Counted from the first letter of the stretch, positions 26,200 to 35,787 are shown. The stretch: DNA of 64,000 bases from Anaerobacillus alkalidiazotrophicus (GCF_001866055.1 NZ_MLQS01000030.1:435500-499499); one strand, 5' to 3'. Translations and numbers: made by a program. The notes: a model not told the origin generated them from the letters alone.

Positions 26200-26757
26200 G
26201 TGAAAAAACTCATATTAGCCTCTGGCTCACCTCGCCGAAAACAGCTTCTTGAACAAGGGAAGCTTGAATTTTCTATTTCCACAAGCACAGTTGATGAAAA
26301 CGTAGATGAAACGACCCCAAATGAAGTAGTAGAAGAGCTTGCGATGAGAAAGGCAAAAGATGTCTTATTACGTCATGATGATAGTATTATTATCGGAGCT
26401 GATACAATTGTTTCTATAAATGGGCAAATTTTAGGAAAGCCTAATAATGAAACTGAAGCAACAGAAATGCTCCAACTCCTTTCAGGAAACGATCATGATG
26501 TATACACTGGTGTAGCAATACTCTCAAAAGAGAAAACTGTACTCTTTCACGAAAAAACAGTTGTATCTTTTTGGGAGCTAACAAACGAAGAAATTTTTCA
26601 ATATATTGCAAGTGGTGAACCTTTTGATAAGGCTGGATCCTATGGTATACAAGGGTTAGGTGCTTTATTTGTCAAAAAAATTCACGGTGACTATTTTACT
26701 GTTGTCGGACTACCACTAGCGAGGACCATAAGAGAGTTAAAAACTTTCGAAGTTTAA
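26200..26757 (+). CDS. maf: Maf-type nucleotide pyrophosphatase
   Basis: The start is best placed at GTG 26200, eight bases after AAAGGAG; an in-frame ATG at 26167 has no ribosome binding site. The 185-residue product begins KKLILASGSPRRKQLL, the Maf signature, and has GADTIVSINGQILGKP and DKAGSYGIQG. Maf proteins hydrolyse nucleoside triphosphates, including modified ones, and affect septation in Bacillus. It opens the maf-radC-mreB-min segment conserved across Bacillus. Confidence 0.95.
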   Translation: MKKLILASGSPRRKQLLEQGKLEFSISTSTVDENVDETTPNEVVEELAMRKAKDVLLRHDDSIIIGADTIVSINGQILGKPNNETEATEMLQLLSGNDHDVYTGVAILSKEKTVLFHEKTVVSFWELTNEEIFQYIASGEPFDKAGSYGIQGLGALFVKKIHGDYFTVVGLPLARTIRELKTFEV

Positions 26758-26829
26758 TCGGGAGTCGCTTAAGTTTTCGATACCATGTCTTGCATCAAAA
26801 GCTGCTCCCACGAAAAAGGAGGAGAATTT

Positions 26830-27519
26830 ATGCAAGCAAAACCACTAATGATTCGTGATGTACCAAGTGGAGAAAGACCAAGGGAACGTCTGTTAAAAGA
26901 GGGGGCTCAAGCTCTATCTAACCACGAACTCATTGCAACAATTTTAGGTTCCGGGACAAGGCAGGAATCTGTCATTCAGTTATCTCAACGAATTTTACAT
27001 CATTTTAACGGATTACGTCTTTTAAAAGAAGCAACGGTTGAGGAATTGAAAAGCATAAAAGGTATTGGTGATACAAAAGCAGTACAAATTCTTGCGGCGA
27101 TAGAATTGGGGAGTAGAATTCATAAACTGCAGGCAGAAGATCGCTTTATTATTCGCTCACCAGAAGATGTTTCTCGCTATGTGATGGAAGACATGCGTTT
27201 TTTAACACAAGAACATTTTGTATGTTTATATCTCAACACAAAAAATCATGTTATTTTCAAAAAAACAATTTTTATTGGAAGTCTTAATGCTAGTATTGTA
27301 CACCCAAGGGAGATATACAAAGAGGCATTTCGACATTCAGCTGCATCAATTATTTGTCTTCATAACCACCCCAGTGGGGACCCGGCCCCAAGTAGAGAAG
27401 ATATTGAAGTCACTAAGCGTCTTGTTGAAAGTGGAAAAGTAATTGGAATCGAAGTTTTGGATCACATTATTATTGGTGAGAAGAAATTTGTAAGTTTGAA
27501 GGAGAAGGGGTATGTTTAA
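26830..27519 (+). CDS. radC: RadC-family JAB-domain protein
   Basis: ATG 26830 follows AAAGGAGGAG; an in-frame ATG at 26785 does not. The 229-residue product has an N-terminal UPF0758 helix, a helix-hairpin-helix segment (IKGIGDTKAVQILAAIELGSRI) and a C-terminal JAB/MPN metal site (HNHPSGDPAPSREDIEVT). A DNA repair role is often stated for the name but is not established. Position between maf and mreB is as in B. subtilis. Confidence 0.95.
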   Translation: MQAKPLMIRDVPSGERPRERLLKEGAQALSNHELIATILGSGTRQESVIQLSQRILHHFNGLRLLKEATVEELKSIKGIGDTKAVQILAAIELGSRIHKLQAEDRFIIRSPEDVSRYVMEDMRFLTQEHFVCLYLNTKNHVIFKKTIFIGSLNASIVHPREIYKEAFRHSAASIICLHNHPSGDPAPSREDIEVTKRLVESGKVIGIEVLDHIIIGEKKFVSLKEKGYV

Positions 27520-27550
27520 ATTGGAAAAAAGTTCGTGAAAAAGAGGAATA

Positions 27551-27597
27551 TTGAAAGTAGGCGCTTTGAAGCGCTTACTTTCAAATTTGTTTTTTTT
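27551..27597 (+). terminator. Strong terminator after radC
   Basis: A nearly perfect 15-16-bp stem (27551-27566 with 27569-27584) is followed by ATTTG and eight T residues. It separates maf-radC from the mre-min operon, so mreB probably has its own promoter in 27598-27809, where I could not define one. Confidence 0.85.
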
Positions 27598-27809
27598 AGC
27601 TTCGATATTCTCCATGAAATCACTATCCTTTTTTATTTTTTTTATATATAATCAAATTTATGGATTTATTTATGCATTAAAAAAGTGTAAGCTTATTGGT
27701 GGTAATAAAAAACAATTCTAAATAATTTGTTGATAAGCGCCAAGGAACCATATACAACTAGAATAACATTTTTAGCGGTAACGCTTTTCGATTGAAGGGA
27801 GATACATAC

Positions 27810-28847
27810 ATGTTTGGTGGTTTTTCAAAAGATTTAGGAATAGATTTAGGTACAGCTAATACCCTAGTTTACGTGAAGGGTAAAGGTGTTATCGTTCGTG
27901 AACCTTCTGTTGTTGCGATTAGAACAGATACAGGTACTATTGAAGCAGTTGGTAATGATGCAAAGAACATGATCGGTAGAACACCAGGAAATATTGTAGC
28001 AGTTAGACCAATGAAAGACGGTGTAATTGCAGACTTTGATACAACTGCAACTATGATGAAATATTTTATTAGGCAAGCACAAAAAAGTAGATCGATTTTC
28101 ACCCGTAAACCAAATGTGATGGTGTGTGTACCATCAGGAATTACCGCAGTAGAAAAACGTGCGGTTGAAGATGCTACAAAACAGGCGGGAGCGCGTGAAG
28201 CTTATACGATTGAAGAGCCTTTTGCAGCAGCAATTGGTGCAGATCTTCCAGTTTGGGAGCCTACTGGTAGTATGGTTGTCGATATCGGTGGTGGTACGAC
28301 TGAAGTTGCGATTATTTCATTAGGTGGTATTGTTACGAGCCAGTCAATTCGTGTAGCAGGCGATGAAATGGATGATGCAATTATCCAATATATTAAGAAA
28401 GCTTATAACTTAATGATTGGTGAGCGTACAGCTGAAGCTGTTAAGTTTGAAATAGGCTCTGCAGGTGTCCCAGAAGGTATTGATGATATGGATATCCGCG
28501 GTCGTGACCTTGTTACTGGTTTACCAAAAACAATCTCGATTACTGCAGTGGAAATAGCAGAGGCGCTTGCAGATACAGTTAACACTATTATTGAATCAGT
28601 GAAAAACACATTAGAAAAGTCTCCACCAGAATTGGCAGCAGATATTATGGATCGTGGTATTGTTCTAACTGGTGGTGGTGGTTTATTACGTAATTTAGAT
28701 AGAGTATTAAGTGATGAGACACATATGCCAGTATTGGTGGCTGAAAATCCGTTAGATTGTGTTGCGCTTGGAACAGGGAGAGCTTTAGAAAATCTTCATT
28801 TGTTCCGCTCGAAGGCAGGTATTACAGTTCGTTCAAATCGTAAGTAA
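27810..28847 (+). CDS. mreB: Rod-shape determining protein MreB
   Basis: ATG 27810 is behind AAGGGAG and gives a 345-residue actin homologue. Phosphate 1 ([17 protein letters not shown]), phosphate 2 ([19 protein letters not shown]) and adenosine ([15 protein letters not shown]) motifs are intact. MreB filaments guide lateral wall synthesis at the cytoplasmic membrane. It is followed by mreC and mreD 13 and 1 bases apart. Confidence 0.97.
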   Translation: MFGGFSKDLGIDLGTANTLVYVKGKGVIVREPSVVAIRTDTGTIEAVGNDAKNMIGRTPGNIVAVRPMKDGVIADFDTTATMMKYFIRQAQKSRSIFTRKPNVMVCVPSGITAVEKRAVEDATKQAGAREAYTIEEPFAAAIGADLPVWEPTGSMVVDIGGGTTEVAIISLGGIVTSQSIRVAGDEMDDAIIQYIKKAYNLMIGERTAEAVKFEIGSAGVPEGIDDMDIRGRDLVTGLPKTISITAVEIAEALADTVNTIIESVKNTLEKSPPELAADIMDRGIVLTGGGGLLRNLDRVLSDETHMPVLVAENPLDCVALGTGRALENLHLFRSKAGITVRSNRK

Positions 28848-28860
28848 GTAGGTGTGTTAA

Positions 28861-29739
28861 ATGCCCCAATTTTTTTCAAATAAAAGACTAATAGTGCTTC
28901 TCGTTAGTATTATTCTATTGGTGGCATTAGTAGGCTACTCCATGAATGATCGACGAAGCTTAACATGGCCCGAGCAGTTTGTCAAAGATTCAGTCGGTTG
29001 GGTCCAGACCGTTTTCCAACAACCCGCTCTTTATGTAGCGGGTTTCTTTGAGAACGTAAATAATATGAAAAATTTATATGAAGAAAACCAGATATTAAAA
29101 GCGCACCTAGATCATTATGCCGAAACTGCAGTAGAGGTTAATGTATTAAGAAGGCAAAATAAAAATTTAAAAGAAGCGTTAGACATTACAGAAAGCCTAT
29201 TTGATCATAAGGTTAGGCCAGCCCTAGTTATTCATCGTTCTCCAGATCGTTGGAATGAATATATCGGTATAAATAAAGGTGAACAGCATGGTGTCAAGAC
29301 AGATATGGCCGTTATTACATCAAAGGGCTTGGTTGGTAAGGTTAAACATGTTTCACAATTTACTTCTACTATTCAACTACTAACAGATCACGATCGTACG
29401 AATCGTATTTCTGCAATGGTGGATGCCGAAGATAAAGAAGTATTTGGTTTTATTGAGGGATATGATGAGATATCTGGAGCATTGATGCTCCGTAAAATAG
29501 AGGCAGATGCCGAAATCGAAGAAGGTCAAAAAGTCATTACTTCTGGATTAGGTGGAGTTTTCCCTCAAGGATTGTTAATTGGAGAAATAATTCGTGTTGA
29601 GGCAGATGAATATGGACTGACAAAAAATGCATACGTCCAACCATCAGCGAGCTTTCATAATCTAGATTATGTATTAATTATCGAACGTACTAGCCCGCAA
29701 CTTGATGATGAGATAATTTCAAAACAGGAGGGAGGATAA
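28861..29739 (+). CDS. mreC: Rod-shape determining protein MreC
   Basis: The 292-residue bitopic protein has a membrane helix at about residues 8-26, a coiled coil (NLYEENQILKAHLDHYAETAVEVNVLRRQNKNLKEAL, about 70-105) and a two-barrel extracellular domain. MreC dimers bind wall synthases outside the membrane. Position and length are usual for Bacillus. Confidence 0.95.
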   Translation: MPQFFSNKRLIVLLVSIILLVALVGYSMNDRRSLTWPEQFVKDSVGWVQTVFQQPALYVAGFFENVNNMKNLYEENQILKAHLDHYAETAVEVNVLRRQNKNLKEALDITESLFDHKVRPALVIHRSPDRWNEYIGINKGEQHGVKTDMAVITSKGLVGKVKHVSQFTSTIQLLTDHDRTNRISAMVDAEDKEVFGFIEGYDEISGALMLRKIEADAEIEEGQKVITSGLGGVFPQGLLIGEIIRVEADEYGLTKNAYVQPSASFHNLDYVLIIERTSPQLDDEIISKQEGG

Positions 29740-29740
29740 T

Positions 29741-30301
29741 ATGGTTCGCTTTTTCCTTCCTTTTCTTATTTTCCTCCTTTTTATTATTGAGGGAACGATT
29801 ATGCAAACTTTTTCTCCAGAACGGTTCGGATCTGAGTACTTTATCATTCCACGATTTGCTTTTCTTGTTGTTCTCGTTTTAAGTATTTTTTTTGGAAGAG
29901 CATTAGGTACTGTTTATGGTCTGATTTTAGGTTTGTTCCAAGATGTTGTTTATACTCATATTTTAGGTATATATATTTTTAGTATGGGTTTAATCGCTTA
30001 TTTTTTAGGGTTTTCATATAAGATATTTCAAAAAAATCTGTTTTTATTAATTATTACAGCGGTTTTTGGTACGGTATTATTAGACTATCTAGTTTTCGGT
30101 TTACATACAATGATTGGAATAACTGAACTTGTCCATGAGCGCTTTTTTCGAGAAAGACTTTTGCCGAGTATCATTATCAATAGTGTATTCATGATCTTGT
30201 TTGCATATCCTTTAAGAAAATTTTTAGTTTTTTTACAAAAAAGTGATGATATTGAAGAAAAAATAAACAAAAGAAAAAAGGATTTTAGATGGCAACGTTG
30301 A
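29741..30301 (+). CDS. mreD: Rod-shape determining protein MreD
   Basis: The 186-residue, very hydrophobic protein has five or six predicted membrane segments and a basic C-terminal tail (KINKRKKDFRWQR). MreD completes the MreBCD elongasome. It begins two bases after the mreC stop behind GGAGGGAGGATA. Confidence 0.92.
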   Translation: MVRFFLPFLIFLLFIIEGTIMQTFSPERFGSEYFIIPRFAFLVVLVLSIFFGRALGTVYGLILGLFQDVVYTHILGIYIFSMGLIAYFLGFSYKIFQKNLFLLIITAVFGTVLLDYLVFGLHTMIGITELVHERFFRERLLPSIIINSVFMILFAYPLRKFLVFLQKSDDIEEKINKRKKDFRWQR

Positions 30302-30331
30302 ATAAATGAAAGTTGAGGTGAACTTTGGAAC

Positions 30332-30997
30332 ATGCAAAAAACTAATAATATAACCATAAGAGGGACCAAAGAAGGCCTAATTTTATTTTTAGACGACGAA
30401 TGTTCGTTTTTTGATCTAGTTAGTGAGCTTGAAGAAAAGCTTTCCTCAAAGTATCCTCAATCTTCAGAAGGACCTGCAGTGCAAGTTAAGGTATCTGTTG
30501 GAAATCGTTATTTAACAGAAGAACAGAAAATTGAGCTTAAGAAAATTATTAATGATAAGCAAAAGTTAATTATTAATGAAATCGAATCGAATGTTATGAC
30601 GAAGGACGAGGCAGAAAATCTAATAAAAGAATCACAAATGACGACGATTGTAAAAGTAGTTCGCTCAGGTCAAGTTTTAGAAGTAAAAGGAGATCTACTT
30701 CTCATCGGTGATGTTAATCCTGGTGGAACTGTAGTTGCTACAGGTAATATTTATATTTTAGGTGTATTACGTGGAATTGCTCATGCAGGTAGTGAAGGGG
30801 ATAAAGATGCTGTTATTTCCGCTTCAAGAATGGAGCCGTCACAATTGAGAATAGCAGAAATTGTAAGCCGTTCACCAGATTATGAAGAGAATGAGACACA
30901 TGATATGGAATGCGCCTACATAGGTAACGATAGCAATATGGCTATTGAGCGCGTTCAACACTTGGGGAAAATACGTCCTAAAATAACAAATGTTTAG
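30332..30997 (+). CDS. minC: Septum site-determining protein MinC
   Basis: The 221-residue FtsZ inhibitor has an N-terminal domain (1-95) and the C-terminal beta-helix (VVRSGQVLEVKGDLLLIGDVNPGGTVVATGNIYILGVLRGIAHAG) that binds MinD. The ATG is preceded by GAGGTGA at a slightly long distance; a TTG at 30326 is an alternative. minC is followed by minD after 115 bases. Confidence 0.94.
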   Translation: MQKTNNITIRGTKEGLILFLDDECSFFDLVSELEEKLSSKYPQSSEGPAVQVKVSVGNRYLTEEQKIELKKIINDKQKLIINEIESNVMTKDEAENLIKESQMTTIVKVVRSGQVLEVKGDLLLIGDVNPGGTVVATGNIYILGVLRGIAHAGSEGDKDAVISASRMEPSQLRIAEIVSRSPDYEENETHDMECAYIGNDSNMAIERVQHLGKIRPKITNV

Positions 30998-31112
30998 GTA
31001 GATGTAAAGTGTGTAAAAAATTGTGATAGAAAGCTTTAGTAGTAAAACTATCAAAATCTATCTACATGTTACATTGTTTATGTTACATTCGAATTAGAAA
31101 GGGGAATTTCGC

Positions 31113-31910
31113 ATGGGAGAGGCGATTGTAATAACTTCTGGAAAAGGTGGAGTTGGAAAGACAACTACATCTGCAAATATTGGTACTGCCCTTGCGCTTT
31201 CAGGTAAAAGAGTTTGCTTAGTGGATACAGATATCGGTCTTCGTAACCTTGATGTTGTTATGGGGTTAGAAAATCGAATTATCTATGATATCGTTGATGT
31301 TGTTGAGGAACGTTGTCGTCTTCATCAAGCCTTAATAAAAGACAAGCGATTTGAATGTTTAATGCTTTTGCCCGCCGCTCAAACAAAGGATAAAGCAGCT
31401 GTAAATCCAGAGCAAATGAAATTGATGATTAACGAGTTAAAAGAAGATTACGATTACGTAATTATTGACTGTCCAGCAGGAATTGAACAAGGCTTTAAAA
31501 ATGCTGTTGCAGGTGCTGATAAAGCAATAGTAGTTACGACACCTGAAACGTCTGCTGTTCGTGACGCAGATCGGATAATTGGACTTCTTGAGCAAATTGA
31601 CATAGAACCGCCGAAATTAGTTGTTAATCGGATTCGTAGTCATATGATGAAAAATGGAGATATGCTTGATGTTGATGAAATTGTATCAATTTTAGCTATA
31701 GGACTTTTAGGAATTGTTGCTGATGACGATGATGTTATAAAAGCGTCAAATAAAGGTGAGCCAATTGCTTTTCAACCAAACAGTCGAGCTTCACTTGCCT
31801 ATCGAAATATTGCTAGACGTATCTTAGGCGAATCTGTGCCTTTACTGTCTCTAGATGAAAATAAAGGTATGTTTTCAAAAGTGAAAAAGTTTTTTGGAAT
31901 GCGAGCGTAA
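31113..31910 (+). CDS. minD: Septum site-determining ATPase MinD
   Basis: The 265-residue membrane-associated ATPase has the deviant Walker A SGKGGVGKTTT (residues about 8-18), VDTDIGLRNLD, and a C-terminal amphipathic helix (MFSKVKKFFGMRA) for membrane binding. It recruits MinC to prevent polar division. A dispersed repeat begins one base after the stop codon. Confidence 0.96.
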   Translation: MGEAIVITSGKGGVGKTTTSANIGTALALSGKRVCLVDTDIGLRNLDVVMGLENRIIYDIVDVVEERCRLHQALIKDKRFECLMLLPAAQTKDKAAVNPEQMKLMINELKEDYDYVIIDCPAGIEQGFKNAVAGADKAIVVTTPETSAVRDADRIIGLLEQIDIEPPKLVVNRIRSHMMKNGDMLDVDEIVSILAIGLLGIVADDDDVIKASNKGEPIAFQPNSRASLAYRNIARRILGESVPLLSLDENKGMFSKVKKFFGMRA

Positions 31911-31911
31911 A

Positions 31912-32071
31912 TTTATCCCACTCTTAAGGGGCAAGTAAGACCCCCACCTCAAAACTTAAGAAAATCGAGAAGTTTAGGTGGGGGATAAACTGCCCCTAAA
32001 GGTCCGATATAGAATAACTTTCATCAGTGGGGGATGAAGGAAAACCCCCACTGATTGAAGTTCAGCTTTAT
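31912..32071 (+). repeat. Structured dispersed repeat, copy 2
   Basis: A 160-bp copy of the repeat at 3654, also bounded by TTTAT at both ends. It keeps the outer AGGGGCA/TGCCCCT stem, the CCCCCACCT/AGGTGGGGG stem and a perfect CATCAGTGGGGG-type hairpin, but lacks the AGAATAACT hairpin of copy 1. It begins next to the minD stop codon and may serve as its 3' end. Confidence 0.82.
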
Positions 32072-32138
32072 TAGGCATTTGCTTCTTTTTAGGGAAGTGA
32101 GACTCGTTGAATTATAAATATCTAATAGTAAACACGTG

Positions 32139-32171
32139 AAAGTTAGCAGGGAAATACTTGCTAGCTTTTTT
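32139..32171 (+). terminator. Weak terminator downstream of minD
   Basis: GTTAGCA and TGCTAGC arms with a short loop precede TTTTTT (about 32165-32170). The stem has one G-U pair. It would stop transcripts passing through repeat copy 2. Confidence 0.5.
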
Positions 32172-32247
32172 GTTATATAAAGTGAGTTCTTCCATAAAAG
32201 AATATAGCATAACCTCTCGGGACAAGTCATATCTATAAGTAATAATC

Positions 32248-32317
32248 GTAGAATGTAAAATGTAAAATGAATGATCTTTTAAATAAAGATCTACCACACA
32301 TCCATTTTACATTCTAC
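32248..32317. repeat. 15-bp inverted repeat ahead of spoIVFA
   Basis: GTAGAATGTAAAATG at 32248-32262 is exactly inverted at 32303-32317, with a nested 7-bp hairpin (GATCTTT) inside. It ends 16 bases before the spoIVFA ribosome binding site. It could be a terminator-like structure, an operator or a mobile remnant. The rest of the 31911-32346 gap holds only repeat copy 2 and the weak terminator. Confidence 0.6.
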
Positions 32318-32346
32318 ATTTTATATATAAAAGGGGATGAGGGTAG

Positions 32347-33135
32347 ATGGCGAATAGGGTAGACAAACTTCGTCGAGAAATTGAAGCTAGAAGGAAAAAG
32401 ATTAATAGTTCGATTGGTAGGAAAGAACGCTCACAACCTCAGTATTATCCTAGTCATAGTGAGTCAAGAGATGATTCTGAATTCTACTTTGCTGGTGATT
32501 CCGATGAGAAGGGACAACCAGAAGAGAAGTTTTTTCGAAAAGAGATTTTTGTCTTACAAGTGCTTGTTGCTATTTGTTTATTTTTAGTTGTCGGAATATT
32601 ATTTAAAACTCAATCTCCTCAATTCGAAGGAGCTAGACAATTTGTAAAAACCTCTTTTGAAGAAGAATTTCAATTTACTGTTGTGGCTGATTGGTATGAA
32701 AATCAATTTGGTAAACCTTTAGCTCTACTTCCAACAACAACGAATGTGGCATTAAATGATTTCGAGAGTGACGAATTACAAGTTGCATATGCTGTGCCAG
32801 CTGTTGGGAGAGTGGCACAAGGGTTTGAGCAAGATGGGAAAGGGGTCATAGTTGAGACGACCTCGAATTCTAATGTTGAAGCTGTTAAAAGTGGTATGGT
32901 AAGGTTTGTAGCAGAAGAAGAAACATTGGGTAAAACGATTATTATAGCTCACTATGATGGAGGTGAATCATGGTATGGAATGCTTGATCATGTAGAGGTA
33001 AACTTATACGATCATGTAGAGCCAGGTAGTAAGATTGGAACAGTATCTCTAAAAGACAATAATGGTTTTTACTACTTTGCGTTAAAAGAAGGAGAAACCT
33101 TCATTGATCCAATTGATGTGATTTCATTTGACTAA
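32347..33135 (+). CDS. spoIVFA: SpoIVFA-like regulator of pro-sigma-K processing
   Basis: The 262-residue bitopic protein has a basic N-terminus, one membrane helix (IFVLQVLVAICLFLVVGILF, about residues 66-86) and an outer LytM/M23-like domain (about 150-260) that lacks the catalytic His-Asp set (HYDGGESWYGMLDHVEV). SpoIVFA holds the SpoIVFB protease in the outer forespore membrane until the forespore signals. Directly followed by spoIVFB with overlap. The start follows AAAAGGGGATGAGGGTAG. Confidence 0.9.
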   Translation: MANRVDKLRREIEARRKKINSSIGRKERSQPQYYPSHSESRDDSEFYFAGDSDEKGQPEEKFFRKEIFVLQVLVAICLFLVVGILFKTQSPQFEGARQFVKTSFEEEFQFTVVADWYENQFGKPLALLPTTTNVALNDFESDELQVAYAVPAVGRVAQGFEQDGKGVIVETTSNSNVEAVKSGMVRFVAEEETLGKTIIIAHYDGGESWYGMLDHVEVNLYDHVEPGSKIGTVSLKDNNGFYYFALKEGETFIDPIDVISFD

Positions 33136-33994
33136 TATGGGTTCCTTAGTTAAAAAAATTAAAATTAATCCACTTTTTTGGTTCGTAATCGGTATTGGTA
33201 TTATTACAGGTTATTTTAGAGAAGTTATCATGGTTTTTAGCATTGTTTTTATTCATGAAATGGGTCATAGTGTGGCGGCTCATTACTTTAAGTGGAGAAT
33301 TCGAAAAATTGAACTTCTGCCTTTTGGTGGAGTAGCTGAGGTTGAAGAATATGGTAATCGTCCTTTAAAAGAAGAATTTATTGTAATTATAGCTGGTCCA
33401 TTACAACACATATGGTTAATTTCCATATCTTTTTTTCTCCTTCCGTTTGATTTTTGGACTAGTACCGACCACAAGTTGTTTTTAACTCACAACTTAATGA
33501 TATTATTATTCAACTTACTACCTATTTGGCCACTTGATGGTGGTAAATTAATGTATTTACTCTTTTCCAAAAGACTTCCATTTCTTCAAAGCATTACTAC
33601 AACTTTGAAAATCTCGTTGTTTTTATTATTTTTGTTTACAGTCATTAGTCTTTATTTTTTTCCGTTTCATTTAAATCTGTGGGTAGTTTTACTATTTCTT
33701 TTGTTTAGTCACTATTCTGAATGGAAACAAAGAAGTTATGCTTATATGCGCTTTTTAATGGAAAGACATAATCAGAAACAAAACCCTTTTATTCAAACGA
33801 TACCGATTGTAGTTCCTGATAAATCAACTGTACAAGATGTCATAAAAAGGTTTCAACGTGGTGTTAAGCACAAAGTTATCGTCAAAAACCAATCTTATGA
33901 ACCAATGAGAGTTATTTCAGAAAAAATAATTTTACAAGCTTTCTTTGAACAAAATAAGGCATCAGTACCTATTGGTCGAATTTTACCACCATAA
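33128..33994 (+). CDS. spoIVFB: SpoIVFB intramembrane metalloprotease
   Basis: The 288-residue site-2-type protease cleaves pro-sigma-K during sporulation. HEMGH (residues 43-47) provides zinc ligands within a membrane segment, and PLDGG near residue 137 gives the third ligand. A CBS-like tail follows after about residue 210. Start choice: TTG 33128 overlaps spoIVFA by eight bases; ATG 33137, one base after the spoIVFA stop, is equally possible. No clear ribosome binding site is seen, so translation is probably coupled. Confidence 0.93.
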   Translation: MTNMGSLVKKIKINPLFWFVIGIGIITGYFREVIMVFSIVFIHEMGHSVAAHYFKWRIRKIELLPFGGVAEVEEYGNRPLKEEFIVIIAGPLQHIWLISISFFLLPFDFWTSTDHKLFLTHNLMILLFNLLPIWPLDGGKLMYLLFSKRLPFLQSITTTLKISLFLLFLFTVISLYFFPFHLNLWVVLLFLLFSHYSEWKQRSYAYMRFLMERHNQKQNPFIQTIPIVVPDKSTVQDVIKRFQRGVKHKVIVKNQSYEPMRVISEKIILQAFFEQNKASVPIGRILPP

Positions 33995-34035
33995 TTTTTG
34001 GTGTTTGTAATTAAAAGATGCTATACTTAAGTAGT

Positions 34036-34062
34036 AACCAGCCGTATAAAGGCTGGTTTTTT
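34036..34062 (+). terminator. Terminator after spoIVFB
   Basis: AACCAGCC (34036-34043) pairs with GGCTGGTT (34051-34058) around a seven-base loop, followed by T residues to 34062. It separates the sporulation operon from rng. Confidence 0.85.
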
Positions 34063-34092
34063 CACCTTACTAGACGTTAAAGAGGGATACCA

Positions 34093-35577
34093 TTGAAATC
34101 ATTTATTTTTAATATGTTAACAAATGAAAGAAGACTAGCGATTCTCGAAAATAAAAAAGTAGTAGAAATCTTAATCGAGCGTCCTCAAATTAATAAAATT
34201 GTAGGTAATGTGTACAAAGGTAAAGTAGTAAATGTACTTCCAGGAATGCAAGCAGCATTTGTGGATATTGGATTAGACAAGAATGGCTTTTTATATAGAG
34301 ACGAGCTTTTGAGTTTTCAACAACTAGAAGAAAAAGATGAAGTGAAAAAAGAAAAATCAATCTCACAATTTGTAACAGTGGGGCAAGAGCTATTAGTACA
34401 AGTGACAAAAGAGGGATTCGGTAAAAAAGGACCAAGACTGACTGAAGTTGTTTCTTTTCCTGGTAAATACATTGTGTATATGCCAAATGGAGGTTATGTT
34501 GGTGTATCGAAACGGATGCAAACTGAAGATGTACGTGAGAAATGGCGTAAAATTGGGGAAGAACTTTGTGTTGGCAAAGAAGGTATGATTATACGTACAG
34601 CTTCTGAAAATTTAACAGAAGAGAATGTTGCTCAAGATTTATTTTTTCTACGGAAGCTTTGGGAAGACGTATGGAAAGACGGAAAAAACTTAAAACCACC
34701 TAGTTTAATTTACGAAGATAAATCAATTTTAGAAAAAGTGATGAGGGACTTTGACTTTGATGATCTAGACGAAATAGTTATCGATTCAATGGACGAATAT
34801 CTACTAATTAAAAATATGTTTCAGCCTTATCCAAACCTTTTAGAAAAACTTCGCTTCTATCAACAAAGGGAAAACATATTTTCATTTTATCATATTGAAT
34901 CAGAGCTTGAAAAAGCTTTGCGAAGACAAGTTTGGTTGAAAAGTGGTGCGTATTTAGTCATTGATCAAACCGAAGCTCTAACTGTTTTTGATGTAAATAC
35001 CGGTAAATATACTGGAAAGTTAGATTTACAAGAAACGATCGTAAAAACAAACATTGATGCTGCTAAAGAAATTGCAAGACAGTTACGACTTCGAGATATT
35101 GGCGGTATTATTATTATAGACTTCATTGATATGAAAAGCGATAAAGATAAACAAACTGTTTTAAATGCGTTTAATCAAACTTTAAAAAATGATCGTACCA
35201 AAACAAATGTAGTAGGATTTACTGGACTAGGATTATTAGAAATGACCCGTAAGAAAGCCCGTCAAAATCTACAGGATAGTGTTTCGACTATTTGCCCGGC
35301 TTGTTTTGGTAAAGGGAAAGTATTTTCGGACGAAGCTGTTGCACATAAAGTAGAGAGAGCATTATGGGAATATAAAGGTATGGATAATGAAGCGTTACTC
35401 GTGGAAGTCCCAGCGAATGTTGTTCCGATTCTTAAAGGTCCTAAAGACAAAAATCTAATCCGACTACAAACCGTTCTTCATTATCAACTATTTATTAAAG
35501 AAAACGAAAAGCTCGCTCCAAACGACTTTGAGATCCGATTCATAGGTAGTATCGAGGAAGTCGAACAAAGGTTGTAG
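34093..35577 (+). CDS. rng: Ribonuclease E/G family endoribonuclease
   Basis: The 494-residue protein starts at TTG behind AGAGGGA. It has an N-terminal S1 RNA-binding section (NVYKGKVVNVLPGMQAAFVDIG...), the catalytic Asp motifs VFDVNTG (about residues 298-304) and IIIDFIDM (about 337-344), and the zinc-link CPAC (about 400-403). It would start decay or process structured RNAs at single-stranded AU-rich sites. B. subtilis has no RNase E/G, but other Bacillus-like genomes carry it here, before rplU. Confidence 0.93.
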   Translation: MKSFIFNMLTNERRLAILENKKVVEILIERPQINKIVGNVYKGKVVNVLPGMQAAFVDIGLDKNGFLYRDELLSFQQLEEKDEVKKEKSISQFVTVGQELLVQVTKEGFGKKGPRLTEVVSFPGKYIVYMPNGGYVGVSKRMQTEDVREKWRKIGEELCVGKEGMIIRTASENLTEENVAQDLFFLRKLWEDVWKDGKNLKPPSLIYEDKSILEKVMRDFDFDDLDEIVIDSMDEYLLIKNMFQPYPNLLEKLRFYQQRENIFSFYHIESELEKALRRQVWLKSGAYLVIDQTEALTVFDVNTGKYTGKLDLQETIVKTNIDAAKEIARQLRLRDIGGIIIIDFIDMKSDKDKQTVLNAFNQTLKNDRTKTNVVGFTGLGLLEMTRKKARQNLQDSVSTICPACFGKGKVFSDEAVAHKVERALWEYKGMDNEALLVEVPANVVPILKGPKDKNLIRLQTVLHYQLFIKENEKLAPNDFEIRFIGSIEEVEQRL

Positions 35578-35633
35578 AAGTGTCTTTTGTTTTTCTTCAC
35601 AAGCTGTTATTAAAATCTCGATTGGAAACATCG

Positions 35634-35662
35634 TTGACTCTAACTACTAAAAATGGTATTAT
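35634..35662 (+). promoter_or_regulatory. Sigma-A promoter of the rplU operon
   Basis: TTGACT (35634-35639) and TATTAT (35657-35662) are separated by exactly 17 bases. This is the best sigma-A promoter in the window, as expected for ribosomal protein genes. Confidence 0.8.
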
Positions 35663-35668
35663 ATTTTT

Positions 35669-35779
35669 TGTTAGTTATTTGGATAACCTCCAAAGAGCTA
35701 TAACCGCTCATAAAAGGGTTTTAAAGAATTTACTCGTGTAAATCACCCTCGATGGCGAGTCTGAGTATAATAAGGAGGT
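35669..35779 (+). promoter_or_regulatory. L21 leader RNA
   Basis: The about 110-base leader between the promoter and the rplU ribosome binding site contains paired segments (GGATAACC..., the ACTCG/CGAGT arms near 35731 and 35755) in the position of the L21 ribosomal leader of Bacillus, through which L21 is thought to control its own operon. Assignment is by position and partial structure. Confidence 0.6.
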
Positions 35780-35787
35780 GCACGTTA

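Noticed and set aside
31911..32346. Minus-strand 61- and 68-codon frames after minD
   Set aside because: They cross repeat copy 2 and hairpin arms, and no starts have ribosome binding sites.
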